From Streptomyces xinghaiensis S187 (GTDB taxonomy: Bacteria; Actinomycetota; Actinomycetes; Streptomycetales; Streptomycetaceae), in the NCBI RefSeq assembly GCF_000220705.2, contig NZ_CP023202.1, positions 1,116,001 through 1,180,000 on the forward strand: a stretch of 64,000 bases of DNA. The letters run 5' to 3'. The first letter of the stretch is position 1, and every line of letters starts with the position of its first letter. Below are positions 40,044-48,609 of this stretch, piece by piece. The notes under the pieces are model-generated. The model ran no database searches and was not told the DNA's origin. It saw nothing but the letters and a program-made list of their open reading frames with translations. A program made the position numbers and the translations under genes.

Positions 40044-40907
40044 TCAGGTGTCGAACTCTCCGATCCAGGTGCGTTGCACCAGGTGCTTCGGGAGGTACTC
40101 CGACTCCACCTCGATGGGGAAACCGGCGTCATAGGCAAGGCAGGTGATGGCCAGCGGGCCGACCGCCACGAACCCCTCGATGTTCGCCGACCGGTCCTCA
40201 TCGGCCGTCCAGTACTCCTTGTGCCACTCCAGAGCCTTGGCCAACTCCGCGTTGAACGCGTCGTAGTCCTGCCGCAGATAACGGTAGAAGAGATTGATCG
40301 GCGGATACAGAATCTTGAGCGTCAACTCGCGGTCGCCGACAACCAAGTGCTCGGGGTCCGTCCCCTGCATCGCCGCGACAAGCTTCTCCTGCATTCCCGG
40401 GCGCTTGAGCCAGCCCGTCTGAAGCGTGTCGACCCAGTGGTAGATGTACTCATCGAACTGGACCTCCGGACGCCGCAGAAGACCGAGCGGAACATTGCAG
40501 AGCGCCGTCACCCGCTCCTGGTCCCGGCCGATGACCGCCAGCCAATAAGCGGCGATCCAGTTCCCCGGATGCGTGTAGTACCGCGGACCCGTCGCGGGAA
40601 TCGAACGCATCTTGTGCGCGATACGGCACTCCACCGAAGAACCCTCGGGAGCGACAGCCGCCGCGAACATCGCCGACCCCACCTGCATCGCCGCAGTCCA
40701 CGCCTCCCACGTCTCCAACTTCGCGGCACGCGGATCGCCCGCGCAGCGCACCTGCGCGACAACCATCGCCGAACTCAACGCGCTGTTGAACACACTTGGA
40801 TGCTCCTCAAGTTCCGCCAGCACCTCCTCGGCACCCTCGGTCAGCACTTCCAAGGCACGGGCCATGTGGGTCCTCGGAAAATCATGGCGCGGCACAGTCA
40901 CAGCCAC
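40044..40907 (-). CDS. Imm49-family immunity protein, orphan second copy
   Basis: A 287-residue protein of the Imm49 type, which protects against a secreted polymorphic toxin. Diagnostic stretches: KLETWEAWTAAMQVGSAMFAAA, IAHKMRSIPATGP, DEYIYHWVDTLQTGWL, LKILYPPINLFYRYLRQDYDAFN, ALEWHKEYWTADE and FPIEVESEYLPKHLVQRTW. It has exactly the same length as the copy at 41945, and the 3' ends are nearly identical at DNA level (about 40049-40150 against 41950-42050). No intact toxin precedes it; the upstream sequence looks decayed. The GTG start follows GAGGAG. It may protect against toxins of related strains. Confidence 0.88.
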   Translation of the reverse strand: MAVTVPRHDFPRTHMARALEVLTEGAEEVLAELEEHPSVFNSALSSAMVVAQVRCAGDPRAAKLETWEAWTAAMQVGSAMFAAAVAPEGSSVECRIAHKMRSIPATGPRYYTHPGNWIAAYWLAVIGRDQERVTALCNVPLGLLRRPEVQFDEYIYHWVDTLQTGWLKRPGMQEKLVAAMQGTDPEHLVVGDRELTLKILYPPINLFYRYLRQDYDAFNAELAKALEWHKEYWTADEDRSANIEGFVAVGPLAITCLAYDAGFPIEVESEYLPKHLVQRTWIGEFDT

Positions 40908-41273
40908 CGGTCGTGCTCCTCAGGCTCGCAGAAATTGAAGTGCCCCCCGGAGGCCACCGGGGAGCCGGCGCGAATTGGGGAAAGGCGGCCATGGCACCGG
41001 GCACCGGGTCCGTCCGCTTGTGGAACTCGGGACGGTTCACACCCGCTTCAGCCTCCGCTGCGACACCCCGCCGGTCCGCCTCGACCACACCACCGGCACC
41101 ATACCGGCTCCCGACAGCGGCCAGATCCCGCGAAAGGGTCCGAAGTCCGGTCGCTGATCGAGAGCACCCTGCGGATCTCTCACGGGCGGGCGCCGCCCGA
41201 ACGCTTCTGCCGCCGAACCACCGTCGCAACTGCCGAGAGCCGGTCCACCACCGTCCGCGGTTGGTAACGTGAA
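40908..41273 (-). pseudogene. Possible eroded toxin tip upstream of orphan immunity gene
   Basis: No intact gene. One frame reads HFNFCEPEEHDRWL and stops at the immunity start, where a toxin C-terminus would sit in a toxin-immunity pair; the upstream part (PEFHKRTDPVPGAMAAFPQ) continues in a different frame. This suggests a frameshifted remnant of a toxin tip, but the evidence is only positional and the segment is short. Confidence 0.3.
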
Positions 41274-41612
41274 TCAGGACCTTTCCCGCCGGATCAGCGA
41301 ATCACATTCACCGAAATCGGAAACATTCTCCCGCTGGTCGGACACGTCCATACCGAACCGACTCTCGCGGTGCTTCTCCCCCACCTCGTCAAGGGCCTGG
41401 CACACAAGGCCGTCCTGCTGGAATTTGCAGGTCTCCGCGGCTTCCGCAACCGCATACCCACCACGCTCCTCGGAATCACCGTACGAACAGGAAGTGACAG
41501 CTTGAAGGAATAGTCGGTTGCCCACCACCGAAAAGGTGCAGTCGAGTTCGTCCCGCCCCCGCCGGTCCATGAGAATGACCGGCACGTATCCCGTCTCCAG
41601 CCGGACCTCCAC
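41274..41612 (-). CDS. Hypothetical acidic protein, possibly a truncated immunity-type protein
   Basis: About 112 residues: VRLETGYVPVILMDRRGRDE followed by a beta-rich-looking segment and an acidic C-terminal half. Base composition is lower in G+C than in neighbouring genes. The GTG start at 41612 has no good ribosome site, and sequence upstream shows short coding-like pieces in shifted frames (MAPGSSPGGSPESVDPHVLV, WSEDGTRLKSW), so the N-terminal part may have been lost by frameshifts. Position between two immunity genes suggests an immunity-like role. Uncertain. Confidence 0.4.
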   Translation of the reverse strand: MEVRLETGYVPVILMDRRGRDELDCTFSVVGNRLFLQAVTSCSYGDSEERGGYAVAEAAETCKFQQDGLVCQALDEVGEKHRESRFGMDVSDQRENVSDFGECDSLIRRERS

Positions 41613-41944
41613 CCTCAGACAGGTGAGCCGTCCTCACCGGAGCGCTGGACAGCGGTATAGGGCTTGGTACTTCCCCTCACGCGACCGGCTCACCATCGAA
41701 GTCTTTCCGATCAGCCCACCGAACCAGGACGTGCGGATCAACGCTCTCAGGACTTCCGCCAGGACTTGAGCCTGGTGCCATCTTCGCTCCACTCATCCTC
41801 TTTCAGCAGGTTCTCCGTCATCGTTGAAGAGCCGACGCAATGCAAGCACGCCGCATGGAGTGTCCCCCGGGGCTGCCGTCGGCCCGTCCTGCCATCGCCC
41901 CAGCCGTCGGTCATCGCCTTGCCTTCGCTGTCAAGCGTCAAGAC
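41613..41944 (-). pseudogene. Degenerate stretch between immunity genes
   Basis: About 330 bases with short open pieces in different frames on the minus strand and no complete gene. It probably holds the broken 5' part of the gene at 41274. Lower G+C than the surroundings fits recent acquisition and decay. Confidence 0.3.
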
Positions 41945-42808
41945 TCAGGTATCGAACTCTCCGACCCAGGTGCGCTGCACCAGGTGCTTGGGGAGGTACT
42001 CCGACTCCACCTCGATGGGGAAACCGGCGTCATAGGCAAGGCAGGTGATGGCGAGCGGGCCGAGAGCGACCGCGCCGGAGGTGTCCGACAGCCGTTCCTC
42101 ATCCGCCGTCCAGTACTCCTTGTGCCACTCCAGCGCCTTGGCCAGCTCGGTGTTGAACGCGTCGTGGTCCTGCCGGAGATAGCGGTAGAAGAGGTTCAGC
42201 GGCGGATAGAGAATCTTGAGCATCAGCTCACGGTCGGCGACCCGAAGGCGTTCGGGATCCGTCCCGTTGATCGCCGCGACGAGCTTGTCGTCCATGCCGG
42301 GCCGCTGAAGCCACCCCGTCTGCAGCGTGTCTACCCAGTCATAGATGTACTCGTCGAACACCGCGCCGGAATCCCGGAGAACGGTGATCGGCACATGGCA
42401 CAGCGCCGTCATCCGCTCCGTGTCGCGGCCGATGACGGCCATCCAGTAGGCCGTGATCCAGGTACCGGCGTCTGTGAAGTACTGCGCACCCGTCGCCGGA
42501 ATGGCGCGCACCTTGTGCGCGATACGGCATTCCACCACCGCGTCGGGCTCGGCGGTGGCGGCCGCGAACAACGCGGAACCCACCTGCATGGCAGCGACCC
42601 ACGCCTCCCAGGTCTCCAACTTCGCCGCGCGCGGATCGAGAAGGCAATGCGCTTCGGCCGAGGTGACGGCAAGGCTCATCGCCCGGTTGAATCCCCTCGG
42701 GTCTCCCTCCAGCCCGTCGATGCGCTCCTCGGCCCTCCGGCGGAGCGCATCGACACCCGCTTCTGCATGGGCCGCCGGAATGGTGTGACGGGAAATGGTA
42801 AGAGCCAC
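41945..42808 (-). CDS. Imm49-family immunity protein paired with the toxin gene
   Basis: A 287-residue cognate immunity protein. GTG at 42808 (MALTISRHTIPAAH) is chosen because AGGGAG is nine bases upstream and the length then equals the other copy. It starts 13 bases after the toxin stop, so it is co-translated or co-transcribed with it. Shared stretches: KLETWEAWVAAMQVGSALFAAA, IAHKVRAIPATGAQYF, DEYIYDWVDTLQTGWL and ALEWHKEYWTADEE. It should bind and neutralise the C-terminal nuclease domain of the protein encoded at 42822. The N-terminal third differs most from the orphan copy, which suggests that part gives specificity. Confidence 0.9.
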   Translation of the reverse strand: MALTISRHTIPAAHAEAGVDALRRRAEERIDGLEGDPRGFNRAMSLAVTSAEAHCLLDPRAAKLETWEAWVAAMQVGSALFAAATAEPDAVVECRIAHKVRAIPATGAQYFTDAGTWITAYWMAVIGRDTERMTALCHVPITVLRDSGAVFDEYIYDWVDTLQTGWLQRPGMDDKLVAAINGTDPERLRVADRELMLKILYPPLNLFYRYLRQDHDAFNTELAKALEWHKEYWTADEERLSDTSGAVALGPLAITCLAYDAGFPIEVESEYLPKHLVQRTWVGEFDT

Positions 42809-42821
42809 CTGTCTTGCTCCC

Positions 42822-45638
42822 TCAGCGGATGTCAAATTTCTTCATCGTGTAGCCAGCGTACTGTCCACCGTCAGCCTTGGCTCGGACGACCACATACTCG
42901 ACCTTGCCCGCCTTGAGCGCCGTGTCCAGCTTCTCCGCGAGGGCGCCTTCCACCTGGTCGTTGACCCCTCGCTTGTCCATCTGGGCGAGGATACTTTCGA
43001 AGTATTCGCGCGTGCCCTGCATGACTTGGCGCCCGGAAAGGCCTCGGCGGTCGCCGAGTTGGGCACTCGGCCCCTTGGCTTCGACCACCACGTAACTGCC
43101 GTCCGAGCGTTCCCATATCTGATCGAACCGGTTGTTTCCGAGCGCGCGGTTGTCAACACGCTGGGCATCCGAGAAGTTCTCCGGGATCGCGTGGAACTCG
43201 GCCGCCTGGTCGCCGAGGGTCTCACCCGCTTTGCCCATGGTGTCGTGCTTGGGCTTGTGCGCGGCGTCGGCGGCGTCGTAGGCGTCTTTCGTGGCCTCCG
43301 ACGGGTTGCTCTCGTAGGCCTGCCGAGCATCCGCCAGGGTCGTCTCGGCCGCACGGTCGGCGGCGATCGCGTCTTGGCGGTGGAGCGCGGTCTGTTCAAG
43401 GGTCTTGATGTTGTCAGGGCTGACCGTGTCCGCCTTTCCGTGGACAGGGCTCTCCAGGTAGTTCGGTGGCACCGGCGGCGGAGCGTTGTCGGCCGCGATC
43501 CACTTCGGGTTCATCGGATCGGAAGTGTCCCACCGGAGCTTCGGCACCGGCTGTCCGTCCACCAGGCGCTCGACGTCCTTGCGGTGGCCGTTGGACTTGT
43601 AGTGGTCGTCGAAGAACGTGTCGTTCGGGTCGTTGACCCGGTCGACGTGGTTCCGCATGACCTCTTCGGGCGTCCGCGGCGGCGTGCCGTCGCCGGGGGT
43701 GCCGCCACCGGGCGGGGGCGCGTTGTCCGGTACGGCGGTGCCGGGCGGTATCGCGTCGGCAGGACCGGAACCGGGGTTGCCGTCGGGCAGGTTCGTGTCA
43801 CCGAGTTGGGGACCGGCCCCAGGGCCCTCGGGCAGGTCGCGTCCGCCGGGAGGCAGCGTGTCGGTGGCGCCGGCGGCGTTGTCGCCCAGCGACATGGACG
43901 GGCCGTCGTACGGGCCGCCGGGCGTTCCGCCGCCCGGGGTGTCGCCGACGCGGCCGGTCGCGCCGGGCAGGTTGTCCCCGAAGCCACCGGGACCGCCTGC
44001 GCCGGCGGGCCCGTATCCGCCCGGGTTCGCCGTGCCGCCGGGGAGGTTGTCGCCGGTGCGGGCGGTGCCGCCCAGGGCGGTGTCGCCCGCGTTCGCGCCG
44101 ACCTGCCCCGGGGTGCCCCCACCGACGGTGTTGTCGGCGACGGCGGACGGATTGCCCACATCGCCGAGCTGGGCAACGGCACCGGACGGGTTGCTCCGGG
44201 CGCCGGCACCGACCAGTTCCTGCTCGGGTACCCGCACGGCCGCCCGGTCCGGAGTGGCCAGGTCCGCCTTGTGCGGCTCCACGGGGACATCCGCCGTGCT
44301 CGTGGAGCCGTCGGGGAGCTGGAGCTTGCCGTCGGGGTGCAGGACCGAGCCGTCCGGCATCAGGACCGCCCCACTGGGCAGCTCCGACGGCACCCTGGGC
44401 GCCGCACCCTCCGGCACGTGGACGGTGCCGTCCGCGAGCTGCAGCGGGGTGTCGGGGACCTTCACCGTGCCGTCGGGCAACTCCAGGCGCCCGTCCGGCA
44501 GCAGCGTCGCGCCGTCCGGGATCGCCGGGATGTCGATCTTGCCGAGGTTGAGGTTCTTCAGACCCGCCAGCACATCGCCGATCTTCATCGCCTGCCCGGC
44601 CTTGCCCACCACCGAGGAGATGTGCGTCATCGGGTCCAGGAACTTCCCCGCCTTCCCCGCCACGGAAGCCACCTTCGCCACCGTGCCGCCCTTGGCGATG
44701 TTCCCCGCACCCGTGATCGACGTCAGCACATTGAACGTGACCGCACCCGCCGCGCGGGCCGGGTTCTCACCCCAGGTGTCCCACGCCAGCAGCGCCTTGC
44801 CCGTCTGCTTCGCGACCTCCTTGGAGTCCTTCATCCACTGCGGCAACGCCGAATCCGGGATCGCATAGGCCAGCGGTGAGGTGTACAGGGCGGTGCCGAC
44901 GACCAGCATGCCCAGGCCCTTCCAGGCATCCTTCATCGCGTCCCAGCCGTCGAAGCCGACGAGGGTGCCCAAGCCCTTGATGGTGCCCCAGACCCCGTCG
45001 ACGATCAGGCCGTCCCACACGAAGCTCTTGATGTGCTGGTGGACCTCATACCAGTGGTACTTCTCGTTCTCCGCCGTACCCCAGGGGACCTCGGCATCCT
45101 TCATGTCATCGGCGGAGAAGCCATACATGTTCTTGCCGTCCGAGCCGTCATTCGCCCGGTACTGCGTCCCCCCGACCAGCGCCGTGATCTTGTTCGCGGC
45201 CGTGCGCTCCGCCTCCCAGAACGCCGCCACCGTCGCGGTGACGTCCGACTGGAGCGCGTTGTGCTCATCGATCTTGTCGCCGTCGTACTTCCACTCGTCA
45301 TCGCCCTCCACACTGGCGACGAACGCGGCAGCATCGGCCTTGAGCTGCTTCAGCTTCGCCACAAGAGGACGCACCTCCGCGGCGTACTCGTCCAACGCCG
45401 ACTTGACCTTCTCCAAGTCGTCCGCGAACTCATCCGCCCGGTCCTGCACCGGCTTCGTCGACGCGAACAACGCCTCCGCCTCCGGAGCCGTATAGAACGC
45501 GGAAAGCCCCTGGAACTGGGTGTGGACGCCCTTGCCCGTCTCCCGGATGTCGTCAGCGTCATTGCCCAGGCCGGTGGCGTCCTTCTCCAACTGCTCCAGA
45601 TCACCGGTGAACTGGGGTATCGCCTCAGGCTTGATCAC
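42822..45638 (-). CDS. Polymorphic toxin: WXG100/type VII-like N-terminus, repeat linker, PD-(D/E)XK-type nuclease tip
   Basis: A 938-residue secreted effector. The N-terminal 110 residues form helices like WXG100/ESX-type export domains (MIKPEAIPQFTGDLEQLEKD). A hydrophobic region lies near 215-300 (LGMLVVGTALYTSPLAYAIP). Residues about 365-460 contain repeats of LPDG-type (DGRLELPDGTVKVPD) and then a long Gly/Pro/Asn-rich linker to about 640. The C-terminal toxin domain shows RFDQIWERSDGSYVVVEAKG, with D839, E853 and K855 forming a restriction-endonuclease-like active site. GTG 45638 follows GGGAGAG. The cognate Imm49 gene is directly downstream. It probably mediates contact-dependent killing of related bacteria; DNA or RNA as target is not known. 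Confidence 0.85.
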   Translation of the reverse strand: MIKPEAIPQFTGDLEQLEKDATGLGNDADDIRETGKGVHTQFQGLSAFYTAPEAEALFASTKPVQDRADEFADDLEKVKSALDEYAAEVRPLVAKLKQLKADAAAFVASVEGDDEWKYDGDKIDEHNALQSDVTATVAAFWEAERTAANKITALVGGTQYRANDGSDGKNMYGFSADDMKDAEVPWGTAENEKYHWYEVHQHIKSFVWDGLIVDGVWGTIKGLGTLVGFDGWDAMKDAWKGLGMLVVGTALYTSPLAYAIPDSALPQWMKDSKEVAKQTGKALLAWDTWGENPARAAGAVTFNVLTSITGAGNIAKGGTVAKVASVAGKAGKFLDPMTHISSVVGKAGQAMKIGDVLAGLKNLNLGKIDIPAIPDGATLLPDGRLELPDGTVKVPDTPLQLADGTVHVPEGAAPRVPSELPSGAVLMPDGSVLHPDGKLQLPDGSTSTADVPVEPHKADLATPDRAAVRVPEQELVGAGARSNPSGAVAQLGDVGNPSAVADNTVGGGTPGQVGANAGDTALGGTARTGDNLPGGTANPGGYGPAGAGGPGGFGDNLPGATGRVGDTPGGGTPGGPYDGPSMSLGDNAAGATDTLPPGGRDLPEGPGAGPQLGDTNLPDGNPGSGPADAIPPGTAVPDNAPPPGGGTPGDGTPPRTPEEVMRNHVDRVNDPNDTFFDDHYKSNGHRKDVERLVDGQPVPKLRWDTSDPMNPKWIAADNAPPPVPPNYLESPVHGKADTVSPDNIKTLEQTALHRQDAIAADRAAETTLADARQAYESNPSEATKDAYDAADAAHKPKHDTMGKAGETLGDQAAEFHAIPENFSDAQRVDNRALGNNRFDQIWERSDGSYVVVEAKGPSAQLGDRRGLSGRQVMQGTREYFESILAQMDKRGVNDQVEGALAEKLDTALKAGKVEYVVVRAKADGGQYAGYTMKKFDIR

Positions 45639-45791
45639 GTCTGCTCTCCCCCGTCATGCCCTGGCCGACCCGCGTGCCGTCGTCCGCCTCAACGGCTCTG
45701 GCGGAAACCGCGGTTCGTCCCGCGCGGCGGAGCAGCAGCCGGCTTCCCGGCGGTCCTGCGTACGCACCGCCCGCGCTCCCCCGCGCCTGAC

Positions 45792-45810
45792 TTAGGTTCA
45801 GGTATACCAA
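45792..45810 (-). promoter_or_regulatory. Iron-box-like sequence upstream of toxin gene
   Basis: TTAGGTTCAGGTATACCAA agrees with the DmdR/IdeR iron-box consensus at about 13 of 19 positions. It lies about 155 bases upstream of the toxin start codon. Suggestive of iron-dependent control but weak. The remaining intergenic sequence (45639-46046) holds no supported gene. Confidence 0.35.
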
Positions 45811-46046
45811 CACGCTGATGACATGCCAACGTCTGCTCAGACGCCGCCCGGGCAAGGGCCGGTTCCCGGAGCCGAGAGGAGGAACGGCCCGCCCTCTGCT
45901 CTCGCTACTCAATCCTGCCCGCGCTCGTCGGCCATGACCCCGCATCAAGGCCCGGCGGGGCGGTCGGGCCCTTGCGGCCACCGAGCGGACGGGTCACCGG
46001 CACCGGCCCGAACGCTCAGTGCGCCTGTACGGAGGCGGGCCGACGG

Positions 46047-46844
46047 TCAGACCGTGTGCCCCTGGGACCGCAGGTAGCCGTGCAGCGCCGCGGAGGCGGC
46101 GAGACGGCGAAGGCTGGTGCGGTGGAGGTCCCGCGTCCGGTGGGTCAGCTCGCGCAGGACGCGGTCGGGGCTGCCGGTCGCGCGCAGTTCGTCCAGCACC
46201 GCGCCGATGGCCGGCAGCGGGTGACTCCCCTGCCGCAGAAGCGCGACGACGTGTGCCGCGCGCAGCTCCGAGCTGTCGTAGCGACGGTAGCCGGTGGAGG
46301 GTTCGCGCTCGGGCCGCAGCAGACCGTGGGCCTCCCAGAGCCGCAGCACGGGCGGGCTCACGCCCACGGCGCGGGCCACCTCGCCGATGCGCAAACCGTG
46401 ACGCGCGGCGTCCTGCCGGGCCGCGTGCTCCGTGCCACCCCCCGGGCCCGCATCACCGGAACGCTCCGCACGGCACGGCGGGTTCACACGGCCCGAGCGG
46501 GCCGAGCGGCCCGTCAGGAGAGTCTCCAGAGCCTCGCGCACGGCGGCCAGTTCGCCGCGTTCCCGGTCGAGACGGGCATGGCTCGCGTCAACGGCGGCAA
46601 GTGCCGTGACCAGGTCACCGTCGTGGACCGCGCGCATGACGACGCGGGTGGTGGCCCAGCCGTGGCCGGCGGCGAGTTCCCGCGCCACGATGAGCGCTTC
46701 GGCGTGGGCGCCGGTGAAGACCCGGTGGCCGCCGGCGGTGCGCTCCACCGCCGGGAGGACGCCCGTCTCCACATAGGTGCGGATCTGCTGCACCGAGAGG
46801 CCCGCCGACCGTGCGAGGTCGCGGGCACGCAGCCGGTCCCCCAT
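46047..46844 (-). CDS. MerR-family regulator with two MerR helix-turn-helix domains
   Basis: A 265-residue protein. It contains two separate MerR DNA-binding domains: the first at about residues 5-70 (LRARDLARSAGLSVQQIRTYVETGVLPAVERTAGGHRVF), the second at about 150-215 (LRIGEVARAVGVSPPVLRLWEAHGLLRPEREPSTGYRRYDSSEL). Normal MerR proteins have one and dimerise through a helix; here a tandem chain could bind as a monomer. There is no obvious effector domain or metal-binding cysteine cluster. The ATG at 46844 follows GAGGGGAG. Targets are not visible; an upstream gene encodes a small unknown protein on the other strand. Confidence 0.85.
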   Translation of the reverse strand: MGDRLRARDLARSAGLSVQQIRTYVETGVLPAVERTAGGHRVFTGAHAEALIVARELAAGHGWATTRVVMRAVHDGDLVTALAAVDASHARLDRERGELAAVREALETLLTGRSARSGRVNPPCRAERSGDAGPGGGTEHAARQDAARHGLRIGEVARAVGVSPPVLRLWEAHGLLRPEREPSTGYRRYDSSELRAAHVVALLRQGSHPLPAIGAVLDELRATGSPDRVLRELTHRTRDLHRTSLRRLAASAALHGYLRSQGHTV

Positions 46845-47066
46845 CCGCCCTGCTCCCCTCCGTGGACCGCCGACCGCGCCCCGCGCAGCCGCTTCCGCTC
46901 ACCTCACGGCCTCGGCCCCGGTTGAGATATTTCCGGCGAATGAACGAGCTCACCACCGGAGTTGAGGCCGGAAACCCTCATCCGGCTTCAATGAAACACT
47001 TGATACCAGGTCCGGCTCAAGCAGGGCACCGAAGCCAGGACAACCCCATGCCGGGAGGCGGTCATC

Positions 47067-47264
47067 ATGAAGTTCATGCTCGAAGTCGACGTCAGCAGCG
47101 ACCGGCTGTCCGAGAACACCGCGCGGGAGCTGAGCCGCATCCTGCGGTACTGGGCCGGGAACCTCCACCACTACGCCCTGAGGCCGGGCGACGGCTCGGC
47201 CGTCTACGACTCGGGGTTCGAAGAGGTGGGCCGGTGGCGCATGGTCGCGCCGGCCGAGGAGTGA
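47067..47264 (+). CDS. Small conserved-looking hypothetical protein (65 residues)
   Basis: ATG-initiated with GGGAGGCGG upstream. The sequence MKFMLEVDVSSDRLSENTAR, then LSRILRYWAGNLHHYALRPGDG and VYDSGFEEVGRWRMV, looks like a compact alpha/beta domain of a kind common in actinomycetes, with a conserved-looking VYDS..EVG..R. No function is known. It is divergent from the double-MerR gene, so that regulator may control it. Confidence 0.65.
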   Translation: MKFMLEVDVSSDRLSENTARELSRILRYWAGNLHHYALRPGDGSAVYDSGFEEVGRWRMVAPAEE

Positions 47265-47300
47265 ACCAGCCGGCCCGGTTCCGGCGCGGCTCCCGGCGCG

Positions 47301-47323
47301 GGCGCCCGAACCCGCCGGGCGCC
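47301..47323. terminator. Hairpin between convergent genes
   Basis: GGCGCCC (47301-47307) pairs with GGGCGCC (47317-47323) around a 9-base loop. It probably terminates the small gene and the HIT gene. Confidence 0.5.
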
Positions 47324-47336
47324 GGGCTCGCACCAC

Positions 47337-47816
47337 TCAGCCGAGGCCGGCGAGCCCCGAGCGGACCGCCGCCGCCGTCTCGTCGAGCAGCCGGCGTTCG
47401 CGCACCTGCCAGTCCGCCTCGATGCGGAACGGATCTCCCGGGAAGCGGGGGAAGACGTGCAGGTGGACGTGGAAGACCTCCTGGAAGGCCGCTTCTCCGT
47501 CGGCGAGAAAGATGTTGACCCCCTCGCAGCGCAGTCCGGAGAGCCGCAGCCCCCGGCCGAGGCGATGGGCCGCCCGCCACACCCGCACACCGGTCTCCTC
47601 CGGCAGATCCTCCAGCCCTTCGGCATGGGCCTTCGGGACGATCAGCAGATGCCCGGGGGTGACAGGCTGAAGATCCATGAACGCGAGGACGCAGTCGTCC
47701 TCGTACACGACGCTCGCGTCGGCCCGGCCCGCCACGATCGCGCAGAAGACACACCCGTCACCCGGCACCCCGACCACCCCGTCCCGCCCCTGGCGTACTC
47801 GTCCGGCCCACGACAT
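47337..47816 (-). CDS. HIT-family nucleotide hydrolase/transferase
   Basis: A protein of about 159 residues. CVFCAIVAGRADASVVYEDD at the N-terminus carries the zinc-binding CxxC of many HIT proteins, and the active-site triad is HVHLHVFPR (H-x-H-x-H) near residue 118. HIT enzymes cleave nucleotidyl bonds (AMP-lysine, diadenosine polyphosphates). ATG 47816 with CGGAG upstream is chosen; the open frame reaches 47894 without better context. Substrate unknown. Confidence 0.88.
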   Translation of the reverse strand: MSWAGRVRQGRDGVVGVPGDGCVFCAIVAGRADASVVYEDDCVLAFMDLQPVTPGHLLIVPKAHAEGLEDLPEETGVRVWRAAHRLGRGLRLSGLRCEGVNIFLADGEAAFQEVFHVHLHVFPRFPGDPFRIEADWQVRERRLLDETAAAVRSGLAGLG

Positions 47817-48030
47817 CAGACGCTCCGCTCGCAGGCCAGCGGTTTCCGCCGTGCCCCCGTGACCGGCTCCGTCTCCGGCCGGTGGGCCGGACACCGGCGC
47901 TGAGCCCTGTCAGCCTCACGCCTGAATCGCTGACCAGGGGATTGCTTCACCACGTCGTCACCCGACCAGTGGGGCCGAGGCAACGGCCGGGAGGAGGCTC
48001 GCTGTCGGTGCCTGCTGCTATTGATGAGCC

Positions 48031-48465
48031 GTGACCGCGTTCCGTGACTTCAACTTCAAGCTCCTCGTCGTCGAGCAGCTCATGTACTGCGACAAGACGC
48101 TCACCCCGGCCTTCAGCATGAGGGAGCACATGCGGGCGCGCGGTGTCGAGGACCTCCACACCTACATCGAGCAGAACACGTTGGAGCACACAGTCCTCGA
48201 CCAGGCACGCGCCTACTTCGAGGCGCTGCAGATCCCGGCCGGACTGCTCGCCACCGTGGAGGAGTTGACTTTCGACGGCGGCCTCCAGGTGTTCATGGAG
48301 TGCGCTCCGGTCTGGGACGGCGAGGACGACCTCTTCGACGTGCACAGCCTCGACGATCTCGATCTGCTGCCCCGCCTCAAGCTCTTCAACGGGGCAGAGA
48401 TGCTGGAGCTCATGCTCCCCGACGGACTGGAGATCCTGAGGGCGCGGGGCATCGCCGTGCGCTGA
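48031..48465 (+). CDS. Hypothetical protein, probable DUF6892 family
   Basis: 144 residues starting with GTG: MTAFRDFNFKLLVVEQLMYC, then AYFEALQIPAGLLATVEELTFDGG, VWDGEDDLFDVHSLDDLDLLPRLKLF. The FxDFNFKLxVxEQLMY start and the WDGEDD(x)FD segment fit a small family of unknown function found in many bacteria, often near toxin or recombination loci. The 55 bases around its start are repeated, in broken form, at 52930. No enzyme motif can be seen. Confidence 0.7.
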   Translation: MTAFRDFNFKLLVVEQLMYCDKTLTPAFSMREHMRARGVEDLHTYIEQNTLEHTVLDQARAYFEALQIPAGLLATVEELTFDGGLQVFMECAPVWDGEDDLFDVHSLDDLDLLPRLKLFNGAEMLELMLPDGLEILRARGIAVR

Positions 48466-48524
48466 ACGAGGTCTCTGACGAGTGTGCTCGACGGACATCG
48501 CCGGAGCGGCAGAGGCGTGAGCGG

Positions 48525-48558
48525 ACTGCGACCGCGGTATCGGTACCGCGGTCGCAGT
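48525..48558. terminator. Very strong bidirectional terminator
   Basis: A perfect 15-bp stem (ACTGCGACCGCGGTA, 48525-48539, with 48544-48558) and a TCGG tetraloop, between convergent genes ending at 48465 and 48610. Confidence 0.9.
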
Positions 48559-48609
48559 TCGCCCTCACCGTTGATCCGTCCCGCCCGGTGTACTGCGGAC
48601 GGAAACCTC

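Noticed and set aside
42795..44879. A 694-codon open frame on the plus strand opposite the toxin gene
   Set aside because: Antisense of a well-supported polymorphic toxin; Arg/Val/Gly-rich shadow.
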